A stretch of 64,000 nucleotides of DNA from UBA9676 sp036005525 (GCA_036005525.1 DASYQM010000003.1:4910-68909), one strand, 5' to 3'. Numbered from the stretch's first letter, positions 6,978 through 15,455 are shown. The notes: generated by a model from the sequence alone, not told the origin. Translations and numbers: made by a program.

Positions 6978-9146
6978 ATGGATACGACCCTCGCACGCCC
7001 GCCCATCGGCCAGTTGCTCGATGGACGGTACCGGGTCGAGTCCCTGATCGCCCGCGGCGGGATGGCGACCGTCTACCTGGGCACCGACACGCGGCTGGAC
7101 CGCACGGTCGCGCTCAAGATCATGCATGCCGACCTCGCCAGCGACGAGGACTTCGTCCGGCGGTTCGTCGGCGAGGCACGATCGGTCGCCCGGCTGTCCC
7201 ACCCGAACGTCGTTACGGTTTTCGACCAGGGGGCGGACGGCCACAGCCTGTACCTCGCGATGGAGCACGTGCCCGGCCAGACGCTCCGCGAGCTGCTGAA
7301 CGAGCGCGGCCAGCTCAGCCCACGTGAGGCGCTGGACATCATGGATGGGGTGCTGGCCGGGCTTGCCGCCGCCCATGACGCCGGGATCGCACACCGCGAC
7401 GTCAAGCCCGAGAACGTGCTGCTCACCGACTCCGGGATGGTCAAGGTCGCGGATTTCGGGCTGGCCAGGCTGCTGGCCGCGGTGAGGCAGACCAAAAGCG
7501 GGATGATCATCGGCACAGCCGCGTACCTGGCCCCCGAGCAGGTCGCCGGAGCGGCGGCCGACGCCCGCAGCGATGTGTACGCGGCCGGAGTGATGCTCTT
7601 CGAGCTGCTCACCGGCCGGCAGCCGCACACGGGTGACACCCCGCTCGCGGTGGCCTACAAACACGTCAACGAGGTCGTCCCGCCACCATCGGGTGTCGTG
7701 CCGGGACTGCCGCCCGCGCTTGACACGCTCGTGGCGCTGGCGACTAGCCGGGATCCCGAACTGCGGCCGGGTGACGCCGGGCAGTTCCTGCGCGCCGCCG
7801 CCGGTATCCGGCACGGCCTGTTGCTGGACGGTGCCGCGGCCCAGGCCGTGCAGGCCGGAGCCGGCTTCCCGGCTGCGCTAGCGAGCGACATGCCCGCCGG
7901 ACCAGTAACCGCATTGCCGGGCGTGCCAGCGAGCGACGTGCCCAGCACGCCAGCGAGCGCCTTGCCGGGCGCGCCGACAGGCGCCCCTGGCGCTGGTGGC
8001 GAGAGCACCTCGCCGGCCGGGCTGGTGGTGCCGCCGCCCGCATGGGGTGCACCCTCCGACCGGTCCGGTCACGACCTGATCCCGGGGATGGCCCCGCCCG
8101 CGCGGCAGTCCTTCGGGATAGCTCGGCTAGGCCCGGCACCGTCATCGGCCACCCAGCAGTTCCGGCCGGAGCCCTACCGGACCGGCAACCAGCACACGCT
8201 GATCGTCAGCAGCGGGACCGATGTCCCCTACGGGCAGCCGCCGCCCGGGTACCGTCCGCCCGAACCCCGGCTCCAGCGGCTGCTGTTCAGCCGGCGGCTT
8301 GGCTACGTCGCTGCCGCGCTTGCCGTGGTCCTGGTGGCGGGGATGGTGGCGTGGTGGCTGACTTCGGGCCGGTACACCACCGTTCCGAAGATCACGGGCA
8401 TGACCGTGGCGGCGGCGAAGGCCGAGCTGCGCGGTGCCGGGTTCAGCGTCCGCACCGGCACCGCGCGGCTGGACAATCATTTCGCCAAGGGCGAGGTGAT
8501 CCGATCGGTCCCGGCGAGTGGGCAGAGGGTGCGCAAAGGCAGCCAGATCACGCTGATCCCGTCGGCGGGACCGCACCGGATCCAGGTGCCTCAGGTGACC
8601 GGGCTAGCGCTGCAGGACGCGCAAGCGGCGCTGCGCCATGCAGGGCTGACGCCCGGACGGGTGAAGAACGAGCCGTCCGAAACCATCCCGGCGGGCATCG
8701 TCGTCGGCACAACTCCTGCCGCCGGAGTGTCGTGGCCGCAGCCGCAGCCGGTACAGCTGGTAGTCAGCGCCGGGCCGCCGATGCCTGACTTCGTGGGCCA
8801 GCCACAGGCGGCTGCGGAGGGATGGTCGCAGGCCAACGGCGTCTCACTTGATGTGGTCACGGTCAAGAGCGACGTGCCCGAGGGGACGATCATCCGCCAG
8901 TCGCTGCCCCCGGGCAGCGCGTTCACCAAGGGCCAGGTCATCAAGATTACGGTCTCGGCGGGGCCGCCGACGGTGGCCATCCCGAACGTCGACGGGCTGC
9001 CGGTCGACCGGGCCACGCACATCCTCGAGAAGCTCGGCTTCTCGGTGACGGTCAACCAGGTGGGGCCGCTGGACACGGTCTTCCACCACAGCCCCGACGG
9101 CCAGGCGCCAAAAGGATCGGCCATCACGCTCTGGGTCGGGCTGTAA
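6978..9146 (+). CDS. pknL: Membrane Ser/Thr protein kinase with four PASTA repeats, PknL-like
   Basis: Eukaryotic-type kinase sensing cell-wall fragments, 722 residues. The kinase domain (about 14-275) has the glycine loop ARGGMATVYLG, catalytic Lys47 (VALKIM), HRDVKPEN near 140, DFGLAR and APEQ. A Pro/Ala-rich juxtamembrane stretch of about 150 residues follows, then one membrane helix (about 438-460) and four extracellular PASTA repeats, the last ending at the C-terminus. The position between an Rv2175c-like gene and DAHP synthase matches M. tuberculosis PknL (Rv2176), although that protein, as I recall, lacks PASTA repeats. Likely substrates are the Rv2175c homologue and cell-envelope proteins. 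The gene is convergent with a GT-C transferase. Confidence 0.9.
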   Translation: MDTTLARPPIGQLLDGRYRVESLIARGGMATVYLGTDTRLDRTVALKIMHADLASDEDFVRRFVGEARSVARLSHPNVVTVFDQGADGHSLYLAMEHVPGQTLRELLNERGQLSPREALDIMDGVLAGLAAAHDAGIAHRDVKPENVLLTDSGMVKVADFGLARLLAAVRQTKSGMIIGTAAYLAPEQVAGAAADARSDVYAAGVMLFELLTGRQPHTGDTPLAVAYKHVNEVVPPPSGVVPGLPPALDTLVALATSRDPELRPGDAGQFLRAAAGIRHGLLLDGAAAQAVQAGAGFPAALASDMPAGPVTALPGVPASDVPSTPASALPGAPTGAPGAGGESTSPAGLVVPPPAWGAPSDRSGHDLIPGMAPPARQSFGIARLGPAPSSATQQFRPEPYRTGNQHTLIVSSGTDVPYGQPPPGYRPPEPRLQRLLFSRRLGYVAAALAVVLVAGMVAWWLTSGRYTTVPKITGMTVAAAKAELRGAGFSVRTGTARLDNHFAKGEVIRSVPASGQRVRKGSQITLIPSAGPHRIQVPQVTGLALQDAQAALRHAGLTPGRVKNEPSETIPAGIVVGTTPAAGVSWPQPQPVQLVVSAGPPMPDFVGQPQAAAEGWSQANGVSLDVVTVKSDVPEGTIIRQSLPPGSAFTKGQVIKITVSAGPPTVAIPNVDGLPVDRATHILEKLGFSVTVNQVGPLDTVFHHSPDGQAPKGSAITLWVGL

Positions 9147-9192
9147 ACCCGCCGACAGCGCCCGCAATTCCGCCGGCAGCGCCCCGCGCATT

Positions 9193-9240
9193 GTGATCAT
9201 GGCCGAGGTGCAGTCAGAACGACAGCAGGGTCATGATCAC
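9193..9240. repeat. Paired-arm element GTGATCATG-N30-CATGATCAC, copy A
   Basis: GTGATCATG at 9193-9201 and its reverse complement CATGATCAC at 9232-9240 are separated by exactly 30 nt. The interior shares an AGAACGA(C/T)AG stretch with the copy at 60666. It sits between two converging genes, so a bidirectional terminator or a REP-like element is possible; there is no T-run. Confidence 0.75.
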
Positions 9241-9277
9241 GACTGTGTCAGCGACGACCGGCGGACTCGCGGCAAAC

Positions 9278-9325
9278 GTGATCATGGGTTTGCTGCAGCA
9301 GGATGTGCACCAAGCTCATGATCAC
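9278..9325. repeat. Paired-arm element GTGATCATG-N30-CATGATCAC, copy B
   Basis: Identical 9-nt arms at 9278-9286 and 9317-9325, again with a 30-nt interior, 85 bp after copy A. The interior differs in sequence from the other copies, so arms and spacing are conserved more than the loop. Confidence 0.75.
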
Positions 9326-9339
9326 GACGCGCGGTGGCT

Positions 9340-9670
9340 TGGCCTGGGCTGGAGCCTTAGCCTGCGCGGCTGAGCTTGCGCTGGAGGCTCAGCCTTGCGC
9401 GCGCGCTCGCCTTGCCCGGACGGCTCAGCCATGCGCGGACGGCTCAGCCCGGGCTGGAGGCTCCGCCGGGGCTGGAGGCTCCGCCGGGGCTGGAGGGTCA
9501 GCCCCGCGGGGGCGGCTCAGCCTGGGCTGGATGCTCAGCCCGTACAGACAGCCCAGCCCTATGAGGGCGGCTCAGCTTGCGCTGGACGCTCAGCCTGGAC
9601 GGACGGTTCGGCCTGTGTTGGCTGCTCCACATGCGTTGGCTGCTCGGCCTGCGCTTTAGCCTCGGCACTT
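9340..9670. repeat. Minisatellite spanning the end of the GT-C gene and its downstream DNA
   Basis: Short GC-rich units built around gctggaggctcagcc are repeated many times. Three near-perfect 18-bp copies (gggctggaggctccgccg) lie at about 9448-9500. Inside the gene the units code an (A/Q)AEPxxQAE-type tail; outside they continue past the TAG stop at 9559-9561 in another frame. Confidence 0.7.
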
Positions 9671-11493
9671 GTTGCGGGCTCAGCCGACACTGCGGGCCCG
9701 GCCTGTGCTGGCTCGGCCTGCGGTGCCGACTCGGCAGAGCTGCCGGGCTCGATGGCCGACGCGGCCTGCGTGGCTGGTGCGGGCCCGGTGGACGGTGCCG
9801 GATCGGCGGCCGGCGCCGGCGCCGGCTCGGCCGTGGGCGTGGCCGAGTCGGATCCTGCGGCCGAATCGGACCCTGCAGCCGAGGCTGGCCCAGCGGCCGG
9901 ATCAGGCCCACCGACGGCGGCTGGACCGGCCGCCGTCGCCGCGGCGGCGGGCGCTGCTCGCCTGTCCGGCTTGCGGAACGCGAGCGCGGCGGCCATGCAG
10001 ACCAGCGGGACCGCTGGGATCACATACCGGTAGGTGTACTCATGCTCAGCGGTCGGCAGCACCATGATGATCACTGCCGAGACCCAGAGGAGAACCCCGG
10101 CCGACGACCTCCGGCGCGGGATCACTATGCCGACCAGGCCGGTCAGGACGATCAGGCCGAATACCGGGCCGGGTAGGTGAAGGATGTGCTGGTACTTGTT
10201 CATCAGGACGTTGTACGGATGCACCGTCCGGGTCCCGAAGTGGTAGCCCAGGTACCGTGACACCCCCTGGTCGCTGCCGGTGTAGGCCTTGATCGTCCCG
10301 ATCGCGTACCGGAGGTTGTACGGGGCCAGGGTGGACGAGCTCGGCGCGATCACGGGGAACCGCAGCGTGTTGTCGGTCTTCGTGAACGGCTCGATCACCT
10401 CGTCGCCGATCGTCTTGGCGTACGCCGCCGGCTGGGCCTTGATGGCCATGATCGCGAATCGCAGCGCCCGCTCGTTGTTGGCCCGGGTAAACGCGGCGTC
10501 GTCCGGGACGAACCCGCTGGTGGTGTTCTGCCATGCCCAGATCTGGTGGTTCCACAGATAGCGCTTGGGCAGGCGCCGCAGCGCGGGATCGGCCCGCGCC
10601 AGCGGCCCGGGCTGGGCGTCCGGGCACAGCTCCTGGAGGTCCGCAGGCGGCTTGATGACCTGGCAGTGGGCGAAGGACATCGTCCGTGACCACAGGAAGA
10701 GCCCGTTGCTGTTGCTCATGTTGAAGGTGCCGTGCACCGCCGCGAACCAGCTCATATAGCCAAGAACGGGCAGCAAGCCGGCCACCAGGGCGGCGCCCGC
10801 CCGGCGCCAGCCCACCCGCCTGATGAGCAGGTAGATCGGGATGAGGATGATGAGCGGCAGGACGGTGGGCCGGACGATCGTCGCGGCGCCCATCAACACG
10901 CCCGCCGTCACCGAGCGCCACAGCGACGGCGAGTCACGGAACAGCAGCACCGCGAACGCGCCGACCATCAAAAACATGGCCAGCATGTCGGCCATGATCA
11001 GGTGCTCGATCATGATCTGTTCGGGATCGAACAGGATCGGCGTCGCGGCCAGCGTCGCGCCCCAGGCGGGCAGGCGGTAGTGGCGCAGTACCCCATACAC
11101 CATCGTGGCCACGCCCAGACCCATGAGATGCTGCAGGACGACCACGAGGACGAGCGAGTGGAACGGCAGCAGCAGCCACAGGAACAGGGAGTAGCCGCTG
11201 GGATTGATCACGTTCGGCGACAGGTGGACGGCGCCCCACAGGTAGTCGAACGTGTCCAGCCGGAACAGCATCGCGGGCCGGAAACCCAGCATGGCCACCA
11301 GCCGGGGCAGCACCGCGACCGCAAGCACGAGCGAGAACAGCCAGTGGCGGCGGATCAGGCCGACAACGGAAGCCAGGCTGCGGCGCCAGCGACGCGGTGC
11401 CTGCGGCCGCGGCGTACCGGCGGCTGGCTGGCCCCGCTGGCCGTCGCCCTTGCCTTCCGGTCCCTTGCCGAGATCTTCCTTGACCGTCGTCAC
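9559..11493 (-). CDS. GT-C-type membrane glycosyltransferase with Ala/Glu-rich C-terminal tail
   Basis: A 644-residue integral membrane protein with about ten or more helices and the layout of polyprenyl-phosphate-sugar-dependent GT-C (GT39/GT87-like) enzymes: a short cytoplasmic N-terminus, a first helix (WLFSLVLAVAVLPRLVAML), an acidic loop (RLDTFDYLWG), clustered helices and a large extracytoplasmic segment around residues 270-430. The last 130 residues are Ala/Pro/Glu/Gln-rich low complexity coded by minisatellite DNA. The start GTG 11493 follows a GAGGGAG site. A role in cell-envelope mannan or arabinan assembly is suggested by the neighbourhood only; the acceptor is unknown. Confidence 0.8.
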   Translation of the reverse strand: MTTVKEDLGKGPEGKGDGQRGQPAAGTPRPQAPRRWRRSLASVVGLIRRHWLFSLVLAVAVLPRLVAMLGFRPAMLFRLDTFDYLWGAVHLSPNVINPSGYSLFLWLLLPFHSLVLVVVLQHLMGLGVATMVYGVLRHYRLPAWGATLAATPILFDPEQIMIEHLIMADMLAMFLMVGAFAVLLFRDSPSLWRSVTAGVLMGAATIVRPTVLPLIILIPIYLLIRRVGWRRAGAALVAGLLPVLGYMSWFAAVHGTFNMSNSNGLFLWSRTMSFAHCQVIKPPADLQELCPDAQPGPLARADPALRRLPKRYLWNHQIWAWQNTTSGFVPDDAAFTRANNERALRFAIMAIKAQPAAYAKTIGDEVIEPFTKTDNTLRFPVIAPSSSTLAPYNLRYAIGTIKAYTGSDQGVSRYLGYHFGTRTVHPYNVLMNKYQHILHLPGPVFGLIVLTGLVGIVIPRRRSSAGVLLWVSAVIIMVLPTAEHEYTYRYVIPAVPLVCMAAALAFRKPDRRAAPAAAATAAGPAAVGGPDPAAGPASAAGSDSAAGSDSATPTAEPAPAPAADPAPSTGPAPATQAASAIEPGSSAESAPQAEPAQAGPAVSAEPATSAEAKAQAEQPTHVEQPTQAEPSVQAERPAQAEPPS

Positions 11494-11519
11494 GCTGTCT
11501 CCCTCATATCGCTCCGCCC

Positions 11520-11545
11520 GGCGCCCGGCACCTCAGCCGGGCGCC
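11520..11545 (-). promoter_or_regulatory. Perfect 10-bp hairpin just upstream of the GT-C ribosome binding site
   Basis: GGCGCCCGGC (11520-11529) and GCCGGGCGCC (11536-11545) form a 10-bp all-GC stem with a 6-nt loop, 26 nt before the GT-C start. No T-run follows, so a plain terminator is unlikely; an mRNA stabiliser or attenuator in the leader is possible. Confidence 0.5.
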
Positions 11546-12016
11546 ACCCGCCCCGCAGCCCGGCGAACCCGGCACCGCCGGTGAACGACGTTGCTGGCGC
11601 CGTCTTCCGGCACGCCTGGCCCTTGCCAACACGACACCGGGGAACGACCACGAGGGGAGAACGCGAACTGCTCCAGAACATACCCGTGACATTCCTTGCC
11701 GGCTGCCGAACCGCTGCGCCCTCGTCCCGCGAGCCCCGCCAGACAGGCGCCTGGGGCAGGACCGGACCACCAGCGAACCCGCCCGGTAATCGAGTGATCT
11801 GTGCCGTGCAAAGTACCGTACCCGGCCATGACGCCCAGACGTACTAAATCAGTCAAACACCCGGCCTCCACACTTGGCCTCCACATCGTGCCCATGCTAA
11901 CTACACAGGCGCACGACCCCGGACCAACACGCGGCGGCCAGTGGCGCGGACGGGCGTGCCCCGGTGCCGCGGAATAGCCGTCAACGCCGGGCAGGGAGCC
12001 CGGCCCGGCGATGCTC

Positions 12017-12022
12017 TAGGCT
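12017..12022 (+). promoter_or_regulatory. -10 hexamer TAGGCT for leaderless endonuclease IV mRNA
   Basis: TAGGCT is followed by 8 nt and GTG 12031. No Shine-Dalgarno is present, which supports this start over the upstream in-frame alternative at 11941. Confidence 0.55.
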
Positions 12023-12030
12023 CTGGGCTC

Positions 12031-12948
12031 GTGCCAGCGCACCAGCCCAGCCGGCCGATCGGCGCCCACGTCCGGGTGACGGGAGGGCTCGCGGCCGGCG
12101 GGCTGCGGTACGCGGCGGAGACCGGCGCCGAGGCGATCCAGGTGTTCGTCTCCAACCCCCGCGGCTGGGCGCTGTCGGCCGGGGACGCCCGGGAGGACGC
12201 GGCTCTCCGCGATCATGTGGCCAGCACCAGCATGCCAGTCTTCGTGCACGCAACCTACCTGGTCAACCTGGGATCACCGGATCCGGCGACGCGGCGGCGA
12301 TCCGCCGCGTCGCTGGCGCACTCGCTCCGCCGTGGCCGTGAGATCGCCGCGCGGGGCGTTGTCGTCCACACCGGTTCGGCGGTGCGCGCGAGTCGCGAGC
12401 AGGGCATGCGGCACGTCCGGGAATGCCTGCTCCCGCTGCTCGACTCACTCGGCGATGACGGGCCGGACCTGCTGCTGGAGCCGACAGCCGGCCGGGGCCA
12501 GATGCTGTGTTCCGCCGTCGGAGACGTCGGGCCGTACCTGGCCGCCCTGGACTGGCATCCGCGGGCCGGGCTGTGCCTGGACACCTCCCACGCGTTCGCG
12601 GCCGGCCACGATCTGGCGGCGCGGGGCGGCGCGGCCAGGTTGCTCGACACGCTGGCGCCCGTCATGGGGCGGCGCCAGGGGCGAGGCGGCGGCCGGCTGC
12701 GCCTGATCCACGCCAATGACTCCAAGGTCGGCTGCGGGTCGCACCGGGACCGGCACGCGAACATCGGGGCGGGCCAGATCGGGACCGCCCCATTCGCGGT
12801 ACTCCTGCGGCACCCGGCGACCAGGGGCGTGCCGTTCATCGTCGAGACCCCGGGGCCCCGTGCGGCCGCGGCTGCCGACGTGGCGATCCTGAAGGCACTG
12901 CGCGGGAAGGGCCGTCTCCCGCGCACCCACGTCGCCGCAATGCGCTAG
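12031..12948 (+). CDS. nfo: Deoxyribonuclease IV (AP endonuclease, Xylose-isomerase-like barrel)
   Basis: Zinc-dependent AP endonuclease of base excision repair, 305 residues. The metal-binding residues appear in order: HATYL, VVHTGS, LLLEPTAG (Glu), LCLDTSHAFAAGHD, HANDSK, HRDRHANIG and IVETPG. The protein opens with IGAHVRVTGGL, the usual first strand. The stop codon overlaps the -10 hexamer of the downstream aromatic leader peptide, so the two transcription units abut. Confidence 0.93.
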   Translation: MPAHQPSRPIGAHVRVTGGLAAGGLRYAAETGAEAIQVFVSNPRGWALSAGDAREDAALRDHVASTSMPVFVHATYLVNLGSPDPATRRRSAASLAHSLRRGREIAARGVVVHTGSAVRASREQGMRHVRECLLPLLDSLGDDGPDLLLEPTAGRGQMLCSAVGDVGPYLAALDWHPRAGLCLDTSHAFAAGHDLAARGGAARLLDTLAPVMGRRQGRGGGRLRLIHANDSKVGCGSHRDRHANIGAGQIGTAPFAVLLRHPATRGVPFIVETPGPRAAAAADVAILKALRGKGRLPRTHVAAMR

Positions 12949-12951
12949 GCT
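12946..12951 (+). promoter_or_regulatory. -10 hexamer TAGGCT for the aromatic leader transcript
   Basis: TAGGCT overlaps the nfo stop codon (TAG 12946-12948) and lies 6 nt before the leader peptide GTG at 12958, a leaderless layout. Confidence 0.6.
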
Positions 12952-12957
12952 GCTCCC

Positions 12958-13032
12958 GTGCGTGAGCAGTTCTGGTTTTGGTATGGCTACCGGCCCGGTA
13001 TCCGGACGGTCGCCCGCCAGACCTTGCGCTGA
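12958..13032 (+). CDS. 24-residue leader peptide rich in Phe, Trp and Tyr; attenuator of DAHP synthase
   Basis: The frame GTG 12958 to TGA 13030-13032 codes V-R-E-Q-F-W-F-W-Y-G-Y-R and on to a basic end. Seven consecutive codons (12970-12990) include two Phe, two Trp and two Tyr codons, among them TTT and TAT, which are uncommon in this GC-rich DNA. All three aromatic end products of the pathway controlled by the next gene are sampled. It is probably translated from a leaderless mRNA. It precedes a strong terminator hairpin (13051-13090) and the DAHP synthase gene, the classical layout of ribosome-mediated attenuation: stalling at aromatic codons would allow read-through. Confidence 0.85.
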   Translation: MREQFWFWYGYRPGIRTVARQTLR

Positions 13033-13050
13033 CGCGAAGCGACCAGAAGA

Positions 13051-13090
13051 GAAGCCCCGGGCCGGATGGCCCCGGGGCTTCTTTCTTTAT
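13051..13090 (+). terminator. Rho-independent attenuator terminator before DAHP synthase
   Basis: GAAGCCCCGGG (13051-13061) pairs perfectly with CCCGGGGCTTC (13071-13081), followed by a T-rich run (tttcttt). It sits between the aromatic leader peptide and the aroF ribosome binding site. A competing pairing is visible: ATCCGG in the leader (13000-13005) is complementary to CCGGAT in the terminator loop (13062-13067), a candidate antiterminator. Confidence 0.88.
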
Positions 13091-13130
13091 GGCGGGCGGC
13101 AGTTCCGTTGACGGGCGACAGGAGGACCCA

Positions 13131-14204
13131 ATGGTCGTGGTGATGGCCCCGGAGGCCACCCAGGAGGATGTGAGCGCGATCGTTGATCTCGTGCGGGCGG
13201 CGGGCGGCGACGCCTTCGTCAGCCGTGGCGTTTCCCGCACGATCGTGGGCCTGGTCGGCGACGTCGATCAGTTTGGCGCGCTCAACCTGCGCAGCCGCAG
13301 TGGTGTCCTCGATGTGGTCCGGATCTCCGTCCCGTACAAGCTCATCAGCAGGGAGCACCACTCCGAGCGGTCGGTGATCAGGGTCGGTGGCGTGCCGATC
13401 GGCCCGGACACGCTCACCGTGATCGCCGGCCCGTGTGCGGTGGAGACGCCCGAGCAGACGCTCACGGCCGCCAGGATGGCCAAAGCGGCCGGGGCGTCGC
13501 TGCTGCGCGGTGGCGCGTTCAAGCCGCGCACGTCCCCCTATGCCTACCAGGGGCTTGGCGAAGCGGGCCTGAAGATCCTCGCCGACGTGAGGGCCGAGAC
13601 GGGCCTGCCGGTCGTGACCGAGGTGATCGACCCGGCCAGCGTCGAGCTGGTCTCGTCCTACGCCGACATGCTCCAGGTCGGCACCCGGAACATGCAGAAC
13701 TTCGCGCTCCTGCAGGCGGTGGGGTCGGCGGCGAAACCCGTCCTGCTCAAGCGGGGCATGAGCGCCACCATCGAGGAATGGCTGATGGCCGCGGAGTACA
13801 TCGCCCAGCGCGGCAATCTCGACATCGTGCTGTGCGAGCGGGGCATCCGCACCTTCGAGACGGCTACCCGCAACACCCTCGACATCAGCGCCGTGCCGGT
13901 CGCGCAGCGGCTGTCCCACCTGCCGGTGATCGTGGACCCATCGCACTCCGGCGGCCGGCGGGATCTCGTCCTGCCGCTCACCAGGGCGGCGATCGCGGTC
14001 GGCGCCGACGGCATCATCGTCGACATCCACCCAGAGCCGAAGATGGCGCTGTGCGACGGCGACCAGGCGCTGGTCGACTCCGACATCCGCGAGATCGCGA
14101 GCATCACCGCACACCTGTCGCCGCTGATGGGACGCGTCCTCACCCCGGCACCGGACCCCGGCAGCATGCGCAGGGCGCAGCGCGAGCCCAGTCCCGTGGG
14201 CTGA
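13131..14204 (+). CDS. aroF: 3-deoxy-7-phosphoheptulonate (DAHP) synthase, type I-beta with N-terminal regulatory domain
   Basis: First enzyme of the shikimate pathway, condensing phosphoenolpyruvate with erythrose 4-phosphate. The 357-residue protein has an N-terminal ferredoxin-like domain (residues about 1-75) typical of feedback-regulated I-beta enzymes, then the barrel motifs IAGPCAVE, LLRGGAFKPRTSPY, VGTRNMQNF, LLKRGMSATIEEW, LCERGIRTF, VIVDPSHSGGRRD and DIHPEPKMALCDG. ATG 13131 follows an AGGAGG site. Expression is probably controlled by the upstream aromatic leader peptide and terminator. M. tuberculosis has the unrelated type II enzyme at the equivalent place. Confidence 0.95.
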   Translation: MVVVMAPEATQEDVSAIVDLVRAAGGDAFVSRGVSRTIVGLVGDVDQFGALNLRSRSGVLDVVRISVPYKLISREHHSERSVIRVGGVPIGPDTLTVIAGPCAVETPEQTLTAARMAKAAGASLLRGGAFKPRTSPYAYQGLGEAGLKILADVRAETGLPVVTEVIDPASVELVSSYADMLQVGTRNMQNFALLQAVGSAAKPVLLKRGMSATIEEWLMAAEYIAQRGNLDIVLCERGIRTFETATRNTLDISAVPVAQRLSHLPVIVDPSHSGGRRDLVLPLTRAAIAVGADGIIVDIHPEPKMALCDGDQALVDSDIREIASITAHLSPLMGRVLTPAPDPGSMRRAQREPSPVG

Positions 14205-14219
14205 GCCTGGCGCGGCCGG

Positions 14220-15455
14220 TCACGGGTGTTCGGGACGATACTCCTGGGCGAGGCCGGCGAGTTCCTCGGCCAGGTCTGCAGCCTCCAGCCGCGCCTCGAT
14301 CCGGCGCAGGTCATCGATCCGCGCCCGGGTCTCCACATGCCGCGGCGTCAGCAGCGTGCAGCAGTCCTGGTCGGGCAGCTCGGACACGGCGAGGGTGCGG
14401 ATGCGCCGGGCCTCCGCCATGATCTCCACCTTGTCGCAGCCGATCAGCGGGCGCAGGATGGGCATCCCGACCGCGTCGTCGAGGGCGGCGAGATTGGTCA
14501 GCGTCTGGCTGCTGACCTGCCCCAGCGAGTCGCCAGTCACCAGCGCGGCCGCGCCAAGCCGTCCGGCGAGCACCTCGCCGGTCTTCAGCATGAGCCGGCG
14601 CTGGGCGACGATCTGCAGCCGGCTCGCCCCCGAGGACGCCAGCCGCTGCTGTGCCTTGCCGAACGCGACCACGAACAGCCGTGACCCGCCCTGGAAGCGG
14701 TCCAGCTGGTGCATCAGCCCATACGCCTTGTACACCGACTCGGGCCCGGTCAGCGGCATGCCGGAGAAGTGCAGGAAATCGCAGCGGAGACCGCGGCGCA
14801 TCATCCGGTAGGCGGCGACCGGCGAGTCGATCCCGCCGGACATGAGGACCAGCCCGCGGCCGCTCATCCCGACCGGGAGCCCGCCCTGCCCGGGGTGGCC
14901 CTCGGTGTAGACGAACACCTCCCGCTGGTCGACCTCGACGAACAGCGCCGTGTCCGGGCGCGACAAGTTGACCGGGTAGCCGTACTCCTGCTGGACCCGG
15001 GCGCCGATCCGGGTGGCGAGCTCGGCCGAGGTGACCGGAAACCGCTTGTCGCGGCGGCGGGCCCGGACCGCGAACGAGCCCGTCTTACCGGCCATCAGCG
15101 TGACTGCCGCGCCGATCGCGGCGTCGGGGTCCTTGGCCACCCGCACCGCCCGGCAGACCCGGGCGATGCCCATGATGTCGCGGGCACGTTCGGCGACCTT
15201 GTCGGCCGCCGATGCCGCGGCGGGCGCGGGAGTGTCCTGCGCGGCGCGGATAACGATCACACCGTCGCGCTGCCAGAACCGCACCGGGATGCCGATATCA
15301 CGGATCGCCCGGCGGATGTTCGATTGCAGCATCCGCTCGAACTGCTGCCGGTTGCCGCCCTTGAGCACGATCTCGCCCAGTTTCAGCAGCACGCAGGCCT
15401 CACCGGCCGCGACGGCGGCAGGAGCGGCAGGGTCCGCCAGGGGGGCAACGGGCAT
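14220..15455 (-). CDS. thiI: tRNA 4-thiouridine / thiazole sulfurtransferase ThiI
   Basis: ATP-dependent enzyme that adenylates U8 of tRNA for thiolation and serves thiamine thiazole synthesis. The 411-residue protein has the N-terminal ferredoxin-like part (LLKLGEIVLKGGNRQQFE), a THUMP domain (about 80-185) and the PP-loop LMSGGIDSPVA, then VTGDSLGQVSSQTL and DQDCCTLLTP. It ends without a rhodanese domain, so sulfur delivery must use another carrier. It is convergent with aroF, 15 bp away. Confidence 0.93.
   Translation of the reverse strand: MPVAPLADPAAPAAVAAGEACVLLKLGEIVLKGGNRQQFERMLQSNIRRAIRDIGIPVRFWQRDGVIVIRAAQDTPAPAAASAADKVAERARDIMGIARVCRAVRVAKDPDAAIGAAVTLMAGKTGSFAVRARRRDKRFPVTSAELATRIGARVQQEYGYPVNLSRPDTALFVEVDQREVFVYTEGHPGQGGLPVGMSGRGLVLMSGGIDSPVAAYRMMRRGLRCDFLHFSGMPLTGPESVYKAYGLMHQLDRFQGGSRLFVVAFGKAQQRLASSGASRLQIVAQRRLMLKTGEVLAGRLGAAALVTGDSLGQVSSQTLTNLAALDDAVGMPILRPLIGCDKVEIMAEARRIRTLAVSELPDQDCCTLLTPRHVETRARIDDLRRIEARLEAADLAEELAGLAQEYRPEHP

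Larger units (their letters stand above)
9147..9558. other. Convergent intergenic region: two GTGATCATG/CATGATCAC elements and a minisatellite
   Basis: The 412 bp between the PASTA kinase and the GT-C gene hold no credible gene. The left part carries two paired palindromic elements (9193-9240 and 9278-9325). The right part (about 9340-9558) is a GC-rich minisatellite continuing the repeats that code the tail of the GT-C protein. Confidence 0.7.
11494..12030. other. 537-bp region between divergent genes; no gene recognised
   Basis: This stretch holds the 5' leader and promoter of the GT-C gene (minus) and the promoter of endonuclease IV (plus). Open frames exist, but none has recognisable motifs or a convincing start. 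The clearest structure is the perfect hairpin at 11520-11545. Confidence 0.5.

Noticed and set aside
10732..11847. Plus-strand frame of 371 codons
   Set aside because: It is the antisense shadow of the GT-C glycosyltransferase, with a typical Gln/Arg/His-rich composition.
11533..11895. Minus-strand 120-codon frame upstream of the GT-C gene
   Set aside because: There is no recognisable motif, no ribosome site and no conservation clue; it was treated as leader/promoter DNA.
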